Source of the DNA: Opisthocomus hoazin
Taxonomy: Eukaryota; Chordata; Aves; Opisthocomiformes; Opisthocomidae
Direction of reading: 5' to 3'
Assembly (NCBI RefSeq): GCF_030867145.1
Contig: NC_134439.1
Span: 7,973,379 to 8,037,378, forward strand
DNA length: 64,000 bases
This document shows positions 1-10,700 of this stretch, piece after piece. Both the position numbers and the translations under genes were made by a program. The first letter of the stretch is position 1; every line of letters starts with the position of its first letter. The notes beneath the pieces were generated by a model. It was not told where the DNA came from. It worked only from the letters and a program-made list of their open reading frames with translations, and ran no database searches.

Positions 1-39
1 TGCTGGCTTCGCAAGTAGGGATGCTCAGGCTGTATGGGA

Positions 40-417
40 TGTGGATTATTGCCAAAGACTGATGGATATTTTGAAGGACCCTCAGCTCAGTGATAGCCAG
101 AAAGCAAGGGGAAGACGACTGTGCCAGTCAGCAGGCAACGCCAATGGTCTTCCTGGTGGCAAGGAAAGTCTGCCTCATTTTTGGCACACCGGTGGTGGTG
201 TAGCAAATCGCCACAAAGGAAGCCTGACGAGGAAGAAATGCGGTAAGGTCTGGAGGTGCTTATTGCTCCACGCAGTGACAATGAGGAGGTGGTTCCCCAT
301 CAGGGTTAGAAGATACATGGAGAAGATAATGGCACCTGGGGCCACGTGCACACCCAGGGAGGTCAGGAAGCCCAGCAGAAGGAGATCAGTTACAGGTGTC
401 CTGCTCTCCTTTGCCAT
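40..417 (-). pseudogene. Olfactory receptor-like N-terminal fragment, R1
   Basis: Read on the minus strand from the ATG at 415-417, the first 80 codons look like the start of a class-A olfactory receptor. They have a short extracellular start (MAKESRTPVTDLLLLGF), a hydrophobic TM1 ending in YLLTLMGN, then the intracellular-loop motif NKHLQTLPHFFL, which matches the family's HLHTPMYFFL. The frame closes with TGA just after CQK. Similarity resumes in another frame as FLATRKTIGVAC (compare the receptor NSLT..RTIS..GC), which ends at a second stop at 128-130. Beyond that a weak trace of the TM3/MAYDRY region runs to about 40. Only about 125 of the usual 310 codons remain, and the family's N-glycosylation site is lost (SRT where NXT is usual). 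Upstream on the same strand a pyrimidine tract ending CTTTCAG could be the old splice acceptor. The gene is a clear pseudogene. The family call is probable, and the extension past 128 is weak. Confidence 0.68.
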
Positions 418-3400
418 GGCTCTAAATATTACAAAGGAGGTTATCTGAAAGTGAAAAAATAATCTGCCCGAAGGAAGACCCTAACTAATAAAAATATTAC
501 CCAGAGATTGCGAATAATCACCTGCATGATCGTCCGCACTAGGCTTTTCTGTCCCCAGAATGCGCTCGCTTAGAACAAAAGTGAACATAAATGGATTATT
601 AGGATGCTAGAAAAATGAAAAAGCACGGTGGGTTTTCTTCCACCTCATCTACGCCCGACCTGCAGCTCTCGACAGTTTAAAGAAGACCATGGGAAATGTT
701 TTTCAGATGTGATCCTTTTTGAGCCTGAGCCATGCTATTGTCCCATGTGTGCTTTTATTCTCGCCAAGCATAATTGCAATTACCCAGTTCTCAGAAAGGT
801 GTCAGATGGGAGTCTTGTCCATGTTCTTTCCTGGCTGTGCTCCTGGTCCCGTCCTCCATCTTCTTATTTCTTCCTTATGGTCATGTTTCTCAAAGGCTTC
901 TTATTGTGCTGTCATGGAGTAGCTTTGTCATGTCCTCTGGTGGGGGTGTCCCGGGCTGGATGCCAGACGCCCACCCACTCTTTCTCAAGCCCCCTCCTCA
1001 ATAAGGCAGGGGGAGAAAAGAAGGTGAAAAGACTCATGGGTCAAGACAAAGATAGGGAGATCAAATACCAGGTACCCTCAAAACAGACTCAGCCTGGGGA
1101 AGATGCATGTCAATTATTAACACTCAAAACCAAAATAAGATGGTGAGAAACAAAGACAAAAAACAAGATCAAAAAAAACCCCAAAACACTTTTAGGTATT
1201 TAGGTATGCTTTTCAACCATACTTGGCAATTTCTTTGACCTCTACCCTCAGCTCCAGGTAGCGAGTCAGACACTGGTCACCTTCAGGCAATCACCATCTC
1301 CCAGGTGCGGAGGAAGGTCTCCTGAAGGCACCGCTGGGCTTGAAAGCAGGCAATGCTCCCCACACTCTCCACCTGCCTGTACTTCCAGGCACATTCCCTG
1401 TGCATACTCATCATCCAGGCAGTGGGCACCTTCCTGCTGTCCCCAGAGACCAAGGCTTCACTTCTTCCTCACTGAAACCCGCAAGCAGTGGCACTGGGTG
1501 GTTCACCAGTGCACTGAATGGTTTGGCCGTGCCAGGGCATGTCCATCTCCTCATCCTTCCTGGGATACCAGAGCCTTGTTTCAGGCAGAGTCTGTCCGCC
1601 AACAGACCTCGCTCACCAACAGGATCTGCAGCCAAATAGCGGAGGGCAGATCAGTGCCAGCAAGGGAGGAAAACTCACCCCGTGCTAAGCTTTGCTGGCC
1701 AAAGCTGCTAGGCTGGGTGGAAGGAAGGCACAGCCGCTGAGGGCGTCCTCAGGGACCCAGGAGCCAGCCAAGATGACGGGGAATCAGAAGGAGGATGTCA
1801 CGTTCTCAGAGAGGCTCCTTGGATTCCTCACCGCAATGGAGGTTTCCCCGGCCCACCACATCAGGACCAGGCACTACAGACTGTTCTCCGGAGGCTCTGA
1901 GAGACGGGAAAGCAGGCAGCTGGGGCAAAGCACAGCTCCCCTCTAGGGGCACCCTGGCAGGAGGTGACAGGCGTTCTTGCACACTGGGATCCACACTGAG
2001 CTGAGGTGCATGTGGAGACCAGCGCTCCAGTTTGTGTGTGAGAAAGTCGGAACACCACCTCCCAGCCTCACGAGCAGAGCGTCTGGAAATGGCTCAGTGG
2101 GGAAGCGGAAGGAAGAAGTGAGCAGGAGAAGACATTTGCTCTTCTCTTGTGTGAAGCACTCCCTCTGTGGTTCTGCCTGCTCTGGTACGGAAGAGTTTTT
2201 GTCCGTCAGGCAAGAGCCCACTGAACCTCTTCATGGAGGACAACCAGGGGGTGATTCTGCATGCAGTCATGTGGAAGAATCAACCCCTGAGCTCTCGACA
2301 CATGCAATGTGCATCCAGCTTTCCAGCTGTCAGCGCAGACAAGGAAGCAGAGAAGAAGTGAGCATGTTAACCGAGCGGGTTAATGCAGAACCTCTGCCTG
2401 CCTGCACCCTTCCATCCCTCTCATCCCTCTTCCATCCCTCTCAGGCACATCTCTGTTCTTCACACGCTTCAATCTCTTTGCCTCTTGAAGATTCTCTCTC
2501 TTCTGTCTCTGCTTCTCACACACTCCAATTTTATACAGACTATGCACAGAGGGACAAGCTCATTCCTAGAAAAGCAGTGAAGAGCTGTTTTCTGTCAGGA
2601 AACTGGGATGCAGGGATTGCCCCCATCAAGGTAGTGGTGATTCCCCTGAGGTGGAGGAGGGACAGGAAAAGCAAAGCCAGAGCTTGGAGCATTGATGGGA
2701 ATCCGGCTGAACAGGACATCTTCCCCAGTCTCTAGCTGATGGGTCTTTTTTTTTACAGGCTGAGCATTTGGCTGATGTCCAGGTGCACGCCTAGGAAGAG
2801 ATTTTCCTTCCTCTGGCTGTTTTGGCTACGACATAAAGCCACAAGAGCAGTCAAGTCTCACAACAAGGGATCCCTTCTGCAACAGTGCGCTGCAGAGGAG
2901 GCTGAGGGAAGAATACGAGCATGACAAGCCAGTCGCATACATCTTTTGAACACTCATTGCCCTGCTGCACTTAGCTTCAGCTCAGGGGGTTGGATGGAGC
3001 CTTGTGGCTTTCTGGTGGAATCCCACAATAGCTCTCCCACAAGTCCAGGCCCTACGTGAACCTGACGGTTTCATTGGGCTACTTTGCTCCTTGCTCAAGA
3101 CCCTGGGTCTGATCTCAGACACAAAAGTCACACCAGCATGCTGTTAATGACAGTTGTCTCTGCTGCACAGGCTGTGGAGTCAGAGACCCAGCCTCACCAC
3201 AACCGCAACACGCTACTGCTGGACAAGCTGAGGTCTATAAGCAAACAGTGCTGGGGAGGGAAGCACTCCACAGGGAACACACACCCACACACTCCCTCTT
3301 TCTGTGTGATGCTGCAAGTAGTGGGTAATCATGTGGGCTCAGTGGAGGGACAGCTGGTGCCATCCTGCATCTTGGCATCCCGCACATGGAAAAGCATCTG

Positions 3401-5098
3401 GGAGTTCTCCACAGACAGCACAGACGAGAACCTCTCTGAGTTTACCCAAGGTTTCCATTTACCCATGCACAGCAGCATTGCAGAGGCCTGCGACCGCACC
3501 TCCTCTTGCTCCAATCCTTGTTAGCCTCAAAGACGCATCTCACCAAAGGCTGCAAGTCCCACCAGGACTGCCAGAAAATGCAGGACTGCGTCATGCTTTC
3601 CCTTTCACACGTTGCCCACAGACTTCCGAGAAAGAGGGTGTTGGTGCTTGCAGGTTCCTATCTTCTCCTTCCTCTGCCACCTGAAAGCAGCCTCCCAACC
3701 TCCCTGTGGGGAGTGGAGAAAATCTCTTCAGCTGCTGCTCCAGACAGACCTCCTCACATCCCCACGCTGCTGACCCAGGGAGGCTCTCTAGAGAGATGAC
3801 AGACTGGCACTCATCCCAAGGAGAGGAATCAAGTTGCAATCTTTGCTACACCACAGTTTCCATAGGGCCAGGGCCAGGTTTTTCAGCACTTGAAGATTCT
3901 TACTTGAGCAGTGCGGCAGCAGCTGGGCTTTTAACAGCCCCCAAAGTCAGAAGGTGTTTGAGCATCCCCTCAGGCAGACACACCTGCTGGAGAAGTGCTG
4001 CCTCCAAACTCACCGTCACATGGTCAAAGGGGTCTTGGCCACCTCAAAATTTAGGTAGAAGGCAAAGGAACAGATCATACAGTCCACTGTCAGGCAACAG
4101 AAGGCTGCCAAGAACCTTGCAGCATCTTGCGTCTCATGGTGATCTCAGTGAGCCCAACCATTCCGTGTTTAGGGCGGTGTCCGTGATCATTTTCTCTGGC
4201 CGTATGGTACCCAGCTGGGCACAAGGTCTGTGTCCTGGGAGTGGAAAAGGCCCCCTTCAAGACCACTCCTGTTCACCTCTGCTATAGGTACAGTCTGAAC
4301 TGATAGAGGACCAGGCAGGGACAAAAGATCCCCAGGGTCTGGCTGGACCCAGGACTCTCTTCCCAAAGGCCTCTTTCCAGCTGTGACAAAGCTCTGCTCT
4401 TCAACACCTCATCTCTGCTTGGCAAATTTCATAGCGATTGACTCCTGCATATGAACTTGACTTCCTCTCAGCCTCCCCAAAGTGTATTTACAGCAAGTGT
4501 CTGCTTCAGGCACTCGTTCAGTCTCCAGGACCTCACATCATCCACATTGACAGAATCGGGCTCATACACCCTGGGGAAAAAAACAGGCCCCAGGCATGCT
4601 CCTGGTGACCTGCAGGGCTTGCACAGGGAGAGAATGTGACAAATGCGTCCAGCAAAATGTTCCCAACAGCACTGTTAGTGTTGCAGTAGGGTCCAACACT
4701 CCCAGCAGAAGCCCACCTGCATGCAACAAGGAGCAACCATCAGAGAGAGGTGGGAGGAGCAAGAGAAAAGGGTGTGGCATGTCATCTTACCCGGGAGTCC
4801 TTAGGCATGTGGACGAGAAGCAGGAGAGCGGTGCCTAGTTCCTGACAACTTTGCCACAAACAAGCCCACAGGAATGACCCAGGTGCACATCACCTGCCTG
4901 CACAGGATGCCACCAGCACTTGAGCTGAGTCTTGTGCCTGCGATGACGTCTTTCTTCCCCAGAAAGCCAAGGGACTCTCATTCTGGAAATTACAGAAGCC
5001 TTCCTATGGGGAAGCACGTGGCATCACCAGGAAATGAAAAGGCAGCAGCGCAGGAAACCAGGACACAGCCCATGCCATTAGCTGAGACGCTTTGCGTT
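418..5098. other. Long spacer upstream of keratin copy 1
   Basis: No gene is recognised in these 4.7 kb. The stretch holds many open frames of 60-250 codons on both strands, with none that I can assign to a family. Visible landmarks are an A-rich run near 1155-1190, a CCATCCCTCT-type pyrimidine stretch near 2405-2450, and a T8 run near 2748. The unoccupied LTR target site lies near 570. GC content is moderate and no CR1-type 3' tail was seen. Confidence 0.6.
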
Positions 5099-5177
5099 TG
5101 ACGTGAACTTGTCAGAAAATTATTACTTCCCCAAAGGCTGCCTCTGGGCCTGAGGCAGTGCAGGACTACTATAAAAG
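5099..5177 (+). promoter_or_regulatory. Promoter of keratin copy 1
   Basis: TATAAAAG lies at 5170-5177, about 60 bp before the exon 1 donor. At 5148-5156 is GCCTGAGGC, a perfect GCCN3GGC palindrome of the AP-2 class, and at 5099-5106 is the CRE-like TGACGTGA. AP-2 factors are established regulators in surface ectoderm and keratinocytes; their use here is inference. Transcription probably starts about 5198, giving a non-coding exon 1 of roughly 39 nt ending at 5236. Confidence 0.8.
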
Positions 5178-5546
5178 GCAGCCCAACTCTCAGCTCTCTC
5201 ATCCGCTTCTCTCGCCTCCTTCTCATAGGGAATCAGGTGAGTGTGAAGCCTCTTCTCCTCCTGCTCCAAGATCAGGTCTTTCCCCAATGTCTGTCTCAGC
5301 TGACAGGGGCTGTCCCAGCCCTGGGCTGGGAGCTGTGTCTCATGGTAGAGGGAAGGGCAGAGAACGTCTTCCACTGGGAGAGCCTGGCACTTAGCTGAAG
5401 TGACTCTTCGGCTTTCAGCTGGACAGCCTGTGCTGGGCAAGTAGGGACCTTGGCTTCCCCATGGTCAGGCGCAGTGCTGCTGCTCATGTGTCCCTGTTTT
5501 CTGCTTCCCCCGCCCTCTCTCGCAGGTGCCCCTCCAGCCCAGAGAC

Positions 5547-5852
5547 ATGTCCTGCTGCACCCCGTGCCCGCCATGCCAGCCCTGCGGCCCAACCCCGCTG
5601 GCCAACAGCTGCAATGAGCCCTGTTTCAGGCAGTGCCAGAGCTCCACCGTCGTCATCGAGCCCTCTCCTGTGGTGGTGACCCTGCCCGGACCCATCCTCA
5701 GCTCCTTCCCGCAGAACACCGTTGTGGGATCCTCCACCTCCGCCGCTGCTGGCAGCATCCTCAGCTCTCAGGGAGTGCCCATCTCCTCCGGAGGCTTTGA
5801 CCTCTCCTGCATTACCAGCCGCTACTGTGGCAGCAGATGTCAGCCCTGCTAA
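5547..5852 (+). CDS. Feather beta-keratin copy 1 (divergent N-terminus)
   Basis: This is a 101-residue structural protein of avian cornified epidermis. The family assembles into 3.4-nm filaments through a central beta-sheet domain and is cross-linked by disulfides. Residues 1-30 are the Cys-rich head (Cys 3, 4, 7, 10, 13, 22, 26, 30) with the family motif [14 protein letters not shown]. Residues 31-64 form the beta core with the [20 protein letters not shown] signature. The tail adds Cys 88, 94, 98 and 101. With 12 cysteines it is richer than the classical 98-residue chicken feather keratins as I recall them. The whole frame lies in exon 2 (from 5526), 21 nt after the acceptor of a 289-bp 5'-UTR intron (5237-5525, GT...AG), which is the usual architecture of these genes. 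The ATG has G at -3. Compared with copy 2 it has N5T and L8P, the largest protein difference in the window. It is clearly a feather-type beta-keratin; the exact paralogue class is not determined. Confidence 0.95.
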   Translation: MSCCTPCPPCQPCGPTPLANSCNEPCFRQCQSSTVVIEPSPVVVTLPGPILSSFPQNTVVGSSTSAAAGSILSSQGVPISSGGFDLSCITSRYCGSRCQPC

Positions 5853-6157
5853 AGCTGCAGGCGATGTCCCCGGGCACGAACCTCCAAGACCTCAGAACAT
5901 GGTGCTTGACAGAAGATAGAGCTTTGGGGCATTGCATTTAGAGCTTTGGGCCATTCTTCTGCTTCTGCTTCTTCTTCTACTCTACTCTCTCTCTCCTTCC
6001 TATGCTGTCGCTGTCTCCCAGTGCCAGCCTGGCGGGGACGTGTTCGCCTCCCTCCCGCTGCAGGGCAAGCAGACGGAACCCCTGCAGAAGCTCCAGCACA
6101 TCTCAGTGCCTGCCCCTGGCGCTCCCTGTGAGCCACCTCCTCTTCATTTTCAGACTC

Positions 6158-6163
6158 ATTAAA
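6158..6163 (+). promoter_or_regulatory. Polyadenylation signal ATTAAA, keratin copy 1
   Basis: ATTAAA lies 306 nt after the stop codon, so the mRNA would end near 6180. The 3' UTR before it includes a pyrimidine tract (about 5963-6000, CTTCTGCTTCTT/CTCTCTC type). Confidence 0.8.
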
Positions 6164-6184
6164 GTTGTGCTGCATCCAAGCCCG

Positions 6185-7381
6185 GGCCTCCGAGTCCTCC
6201 TTTCTTCTGAGGCAAGTCTTCTAGTCTGCTCAGGAAAGAAGGTGGCTTTTTGGAGAGGGTTAGGGTGGGCACAAAAGAAGACCCTTCCTCAGTCCCAGAG
6301 GAAAGAGAGGGGAGGACTCAGTGCACTGGGCTGCCTGCTGTGCCCCGTCCCTTGGAGCTGAGGAAGACATGCCTGGCTACTCCACAGGCATTGGGCAACA
6401 GTCAGCCTTGCTGCGTGTGTTCCCAGATGGGCCTGGAGCACAAGGCCCTGGAGAATGTTCTCTCAACAGAGAGCCCGTAAAACTGCTGTCCTTGAGGGAG
6501 GAGCCCATGGCGGCAGGAGGCCAAGGGATGAGGTCAGCAGCCCCTCTGTCTCTTGGGGAAGGGACGTCCTCTAGGCCTGGATGGAGCTGTGCTGGGGGAG
6601 GAGGCTCAAGTGGAGAATGGCTCCAAAGGGTGGCAGCAGTGGGCATCTAGAGACAATAACACCTGGTGACAGCCCACAGCCTCATCCCCCCTTGCCTTCC
6701 TTTCCATTGCCTCATCTCGGGTCCACAGCCAGCACGCACAAGCACAGGCACATGAGAGAGGTACCTCATACGGTCCTGGAGCACCTGGCAGGGCCCAGCT
6801 GCTGTCCAGATTGGCAGGGCTGAGGCAATTCACCAGTTAGTACTGGTATTGGCCACACAAATGGACTCACCACTCCCTGTGAATCCAACAGCCCCATGGG
6901 CACTGCAGCTCCAGGACAGCACCCAGCGCCCAGAGACCCATGGCTGCTCTCTAGTCCTTGGTCTCCTCCAAGCCTGCGGCAGCTTGCCTCGGCTTCTGAG
7001 GCGGCACCACTGCCAGGCTGCAGCTCTGATCCAGAAAGGTTCTGTGCAAGTGCAGTTACCCCCTTTGCAACATTAGCAATAGTCTACCATAGAAAGAACA
7101 GAGATTCTGACAGACGACTGGATATTTTTGAGGAAAAATTCTCGTCCCCTCACCCAGCAAGCAGTTCCCGAGGACTACTGCAAGCATGGCCCTGATCACA
7201 AGCACATCTCCTGCTTGGTTCCCACCCTTTTCAGTGCTGCACAGCTGAAGATGCAATTTGGGGTATGTGGAAAGGCCTTTAACCTATGCGGAGATTGACA
7301 CGTGCCTTAGGAGCTGTAAGAAGCTCGTCCTAGGAGAGAGGATGCTGGCTTCTCAAGTAGGGATGCTCAGGCTGTATGGGA
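6185..7381. other. 3' spacer after keratin copy 1
   Basis: No gene is recognised in this 1.2 kb. It contains GGGTTAGGGTGGG near 6258, which resembles one and a half telomere repeats but stands alone. The unit boundary at 7343 lies inside this stretch. Confidence 0.6.
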
Positions 7382-7759
7382 TGTGGTTTGTTGCCAAAGA
7401 CTGATGGACATTTTGAAGGACCCTCAGCTCAGTGATAGCCAGCAAGCAAGGGGAAGACGACTGTGCCAGTCAGCAGGCAACGCCAATGGTCTTCCTGGTG
7501 GCAAGGAAAGTCTGCCTCATTTTTGGCACACCGGTGGTGGGGTAGCAAATCGCCACAAAGGAAGCCTGTCGAGGAAGAAATGCGGTAAGGTCTGGAGGTA
7601 CTTATTGCTCCACGCAGTGACAATGAGGAGGTGGTTGCCCATCAGGGTTAGAAGATACATGGAGAAGATAATGGCACCTGGGGCCACGTGCCCACCCAGG
7701 GAGGTCAGGAAGCCCAGCAGAAGGAGATCAGTTACAGGTGTCCTGCTCTCCTTTGCCAT
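7382..7759 (-). pseudogene. Olfactory receptor-like N-terminal fragment, R2
   Basis: This is the counterpart of the R1 fragment, with the ATG at 7757-7759 and an 80-codon first frame (TM1, YLLTLMGN, NKYLQTLPHFFL). H-to-Y in the NKHLQ motif is specific to this copy. The same frameshift follows CQK and the same second stop occurs at 7470-7472. Confidence 0.67.
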
Positions 7760-10700
7760 GGCTCTAAATATTACAAAGGAGGTTATCTGAAAGTGAAAAA
7801 ATAATCTGCCCGAAGGAAGACCCTAACTAATACAAATATTACCCAGAGATTGCGAATAATCACCTGCATGATCGTCCACACTAAGCTTTTCTGTCCCCAG
7901 AATGCGCTCGCTTAGGACAAAAGTGAACATAAATGGATTATTAGAATGCCAGAAAAATGAAAAAGCACGGTGGGTTTTCTTCCACTTCATCTACGCCCGA
8001 CCTGCAGCTCTCGACAGTTTAAAGAAGACCATGGGAAATGTTTTTCAGATGTGATCCTTTTTGAGCCTGAGTCGTGCTATTGTCCCATGTGTGCTTTTAT
8101 TCTCGCCAAGCATAATTGCAATTACCCAGTTCTCAGAAAGGTGTCAGATGGGAGTCTTGTCCATGTTCTTTCCTGGCTGTGCTCCTGGTCCCGTCCTCCA
8201 TCTTCTTATTTCTTCCTTATGGTCATGTTTCTCAAAGGCTTCTTATTGTGCTGTATGGAGTAGCTTTGTCATGTCCTCTGGTGGGCTTGTCCCGGACTGG
8301 ATGCCAGACGCCCACCCACTCTTTCTCAAGCCCCCTCCTCAACAAGGTAGGGGAAGAAAAGAAGGTGAAAAGACTCATGGGTCAAGACAAAGACAGGGAG
8401 ATCAAATACCAGGTACCCTCAAAACAGACTCAGCCTGGGGAAGATGCATGTCAATTATTAACACTCAAAACCAAAATAAGATGGTGAGAAACAAAGACAA
8501 AAAACAAGATCAAAAAAAACCCCAAAACACTTTTAGGTATTTAGGTATGCTTTTCAACCATACCTGGCAATTTCTTTGACCTCTACCCTCAGCTCCAGGT
8601 AGCGAGTTAGACACTGGTCACCTTCAGGCAATCACCATCTCCCAGGTGCGGAGGAAGGTCTCCTGAAGGCACCGCTGGGCTTGAAAGCAGGCAATGCTCC
8701 CCACACTCTCCTCCTGCCTGCACTTCCAGGCACATTCACTGTGCATACTCATCATCTAGGCAGTGGGCACCTTCCTGCTGTCCCCAGAGACCAAGGCTTC
8801 ACTTCTTCCTCACTGAAACCCGCAAGCAGTGGCACTGGGTGGTTCACCAGTGCACTGAATGGTTTGGCCGTGCCAGGGCATGTCCATCTCCTCATCCTTC
8901 CTGGGATACCAGAGCCTTGTTTCAGGCAGAGTCTGTCCGCCAACAGACCTCGCTCACCAACAGGATCTGCAGCCAAATAGCGGAGGGCAGATCAGTGCCA
9001 GCAAGGGAGGAAAACTCGCCCCGTGCTAAGCTTTGCTGGCCAAAGCTGCTAGGCTGGGTGGAAGGAAGGCACAGCCGCTGAGGGCGTCCTCAGGGACCCA
9101 GGAGCTAGCTAAGATGACGGGGAATCAGAAGGAGGATGTCACGTTCTCAGAGAGGCTCCTTGGATTCCTCACCACGATGGAGGTTTCCCCGGCCCACCAC
9201 ATCAGGACCAGGCACTACAGACTGTTCTCCGGAGGCTCTGGGAGATGGGAAAGCAGGCAGCTGGGGCAAAGCACAGCTCCCCTCTAGGGGCACCCTGGCA
9301 GGAGGTGACAGGCGTTCTTGCACACTGGGATCCACACTGAGCTGAGGTGCATGTGGAGACCAGCGCTCCAGTTTGTGTGTGAGAAAGTCGAAACACCACC
9401 TCCCAGCCTCACGAGCAGAGCGTCTGGAAATGGCTCAGGGGGGAAGCGGAAGGAAGAAGTGAGCAGGAGAAGACATTTGCTCTTCTCTTGCGTGAAGCAC
9501 TCCCTCTGTGGTTCTGCCTGCTCTGGTACGGAAGAGTTTTTGTCCGTCAGGCAAGAGCCCACTGAACCTCTTCATGGAGGACAACCAGGGGGTGATTCTG
9601 CATGCAGTCATGTGGAAGAATCAACCCCTGAGCTCTCGACACGTGCAATATGCATCCAGCTTTCCAGCTGTCAGCGCAGACAAGGAAGCAGAGAAGAAGT
9701 GAGCATGTTAACTGAGCGGGTTAATGCAGAACCTCTGCCTGCCTGCACCCTTCCATCCCTCTCATCCCTCTTCCATCCCTCTCAGGCACAGGACATCTCT
9801 GTTCTTCACACGCTTCAATCTCTTTGCCTCTTGAAGATTCTCTCTCTTCTGTCTCTGCTTCTCACACACTCCAATTTTATACAGACTATGCACAGAGGGA
9901 CAAGCTCATTCCTAGAAAAGCAGTGAAGAGCTGTTTTCTGTCAGGAAACTGGGACGTGTGGATTCCTCCCATCAAGGCTGTGGTGATTGCCCTGAGGTGG
10001 AGGAGGGACAGGAAAAGCAAAGCCAGAGCTTGGAACATTGGTGGGAATCCGGCTGAACAGGACATCTTCCCCAGTCTCTAGCTGATGGGTCTTTTTTTTT
10101 GCAGGCTGAGCATTTGGCTGATGTCCAGGTGCACGCCTAGGAAGAGATTTTCCTTCCTCTGGCTGTTTTGGCTAGGACTTAAAGCCACAAGAGCACTCAT
10201 GTCTCACAACAAGGGATCCCTTCTGCAACAGTGCGCTGCAGAGGAGGCTGAGGGAAGAATACGAGCATGACAAGCCAGTCGCATACATCTTTTGAACACT
10301 CATTGCCCTGCTGCACTTAGCTTCAGCTCAGGGGGTTGGATGGAGCCTAGTGGTGTTCTGGTGGCATCCCTCAATAGCTCTCCCACAAGTCCAGGCCCTG
10401 CGTGAACCTGACGGTTTCATTGGGCTACTTTGCTCCTTGCTCAAGACCCTGGGTCTGATCTCAGACACAAAAGTCACACCAGCATGCTGTTAATGACAGT
10501 TGTCTTTGCTGCACAGGCTGCGGAGCCAGAGACCCAGCCTCACCACAACCGCAACACGCTACTGCTGGACAAGCTGAGGTCTATAAGCAAACAGTGCTGG
10601 GGAGGGAAGCACTCCACAGGGAACACACACCCACACACTCCCTCTTTCTGTGTGATGCTGCAAGTAGTGGGTAATCATGTGGGCTCAGTGGAGGGACAGC

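Larger units (their letters stand above)
1..7342 (+). repeat. Tandem unit R1 (7342 bp, no LTR insertion)
   Basis: First visible copy of the head-to-tail repeat. The phase is arbitrary and set by the window start; the same landmark (TGCTGGCTTC) recurs at 7343. It carries the most divergent keratin protein (two N-terminal substitutions). It lacks the retroviral insertion, and its intact pre-insertion site is near 570. A 5-bp deletion next to the pyrimidine-rich CCATCCCTCT stretch (about 2450) is found only here. Confidence 0.95.

Noticed and set aside
1150-1195. A-rich tract as the tail of a retroposed SINE or processed pseudogene
   Set aside because: No promoter boxes, no recognisable body and no flanking target duplication were found.
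1340-1440. Peptide resembling a transporter end (FLLSPETK) in the + strand
   Set aside because: Too short, with no matching upstream membrane segments, and interrupted by a stop in several units.
1977-2735. 252-codon + frame (202-229 codons in other units)
   Set aside because: Length and C-terminus change with small indels between units; low-complexity Ser/Leu-rich translation.
3084-3524. 146-154 codon + frame present in all eight units
   Set aside because: Persistence follows from the recent duplication; no family, signal peptide or domain is recognised, and other frames on both strands are also open.
3861-4120. Minus-strand hydrophobic stretch (CCLTVDCMICSFAYY) suggestive of a membrane segment
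   Set aside because: Only about 35 residues before a stop, no family signature; could not be linked to neighbouring frames.
6255-6275. Telomere-like GGGTTAGGGTGGG in each 3' spacer
   Set aside because: Only one and a half repeats, isolated; probably chance.
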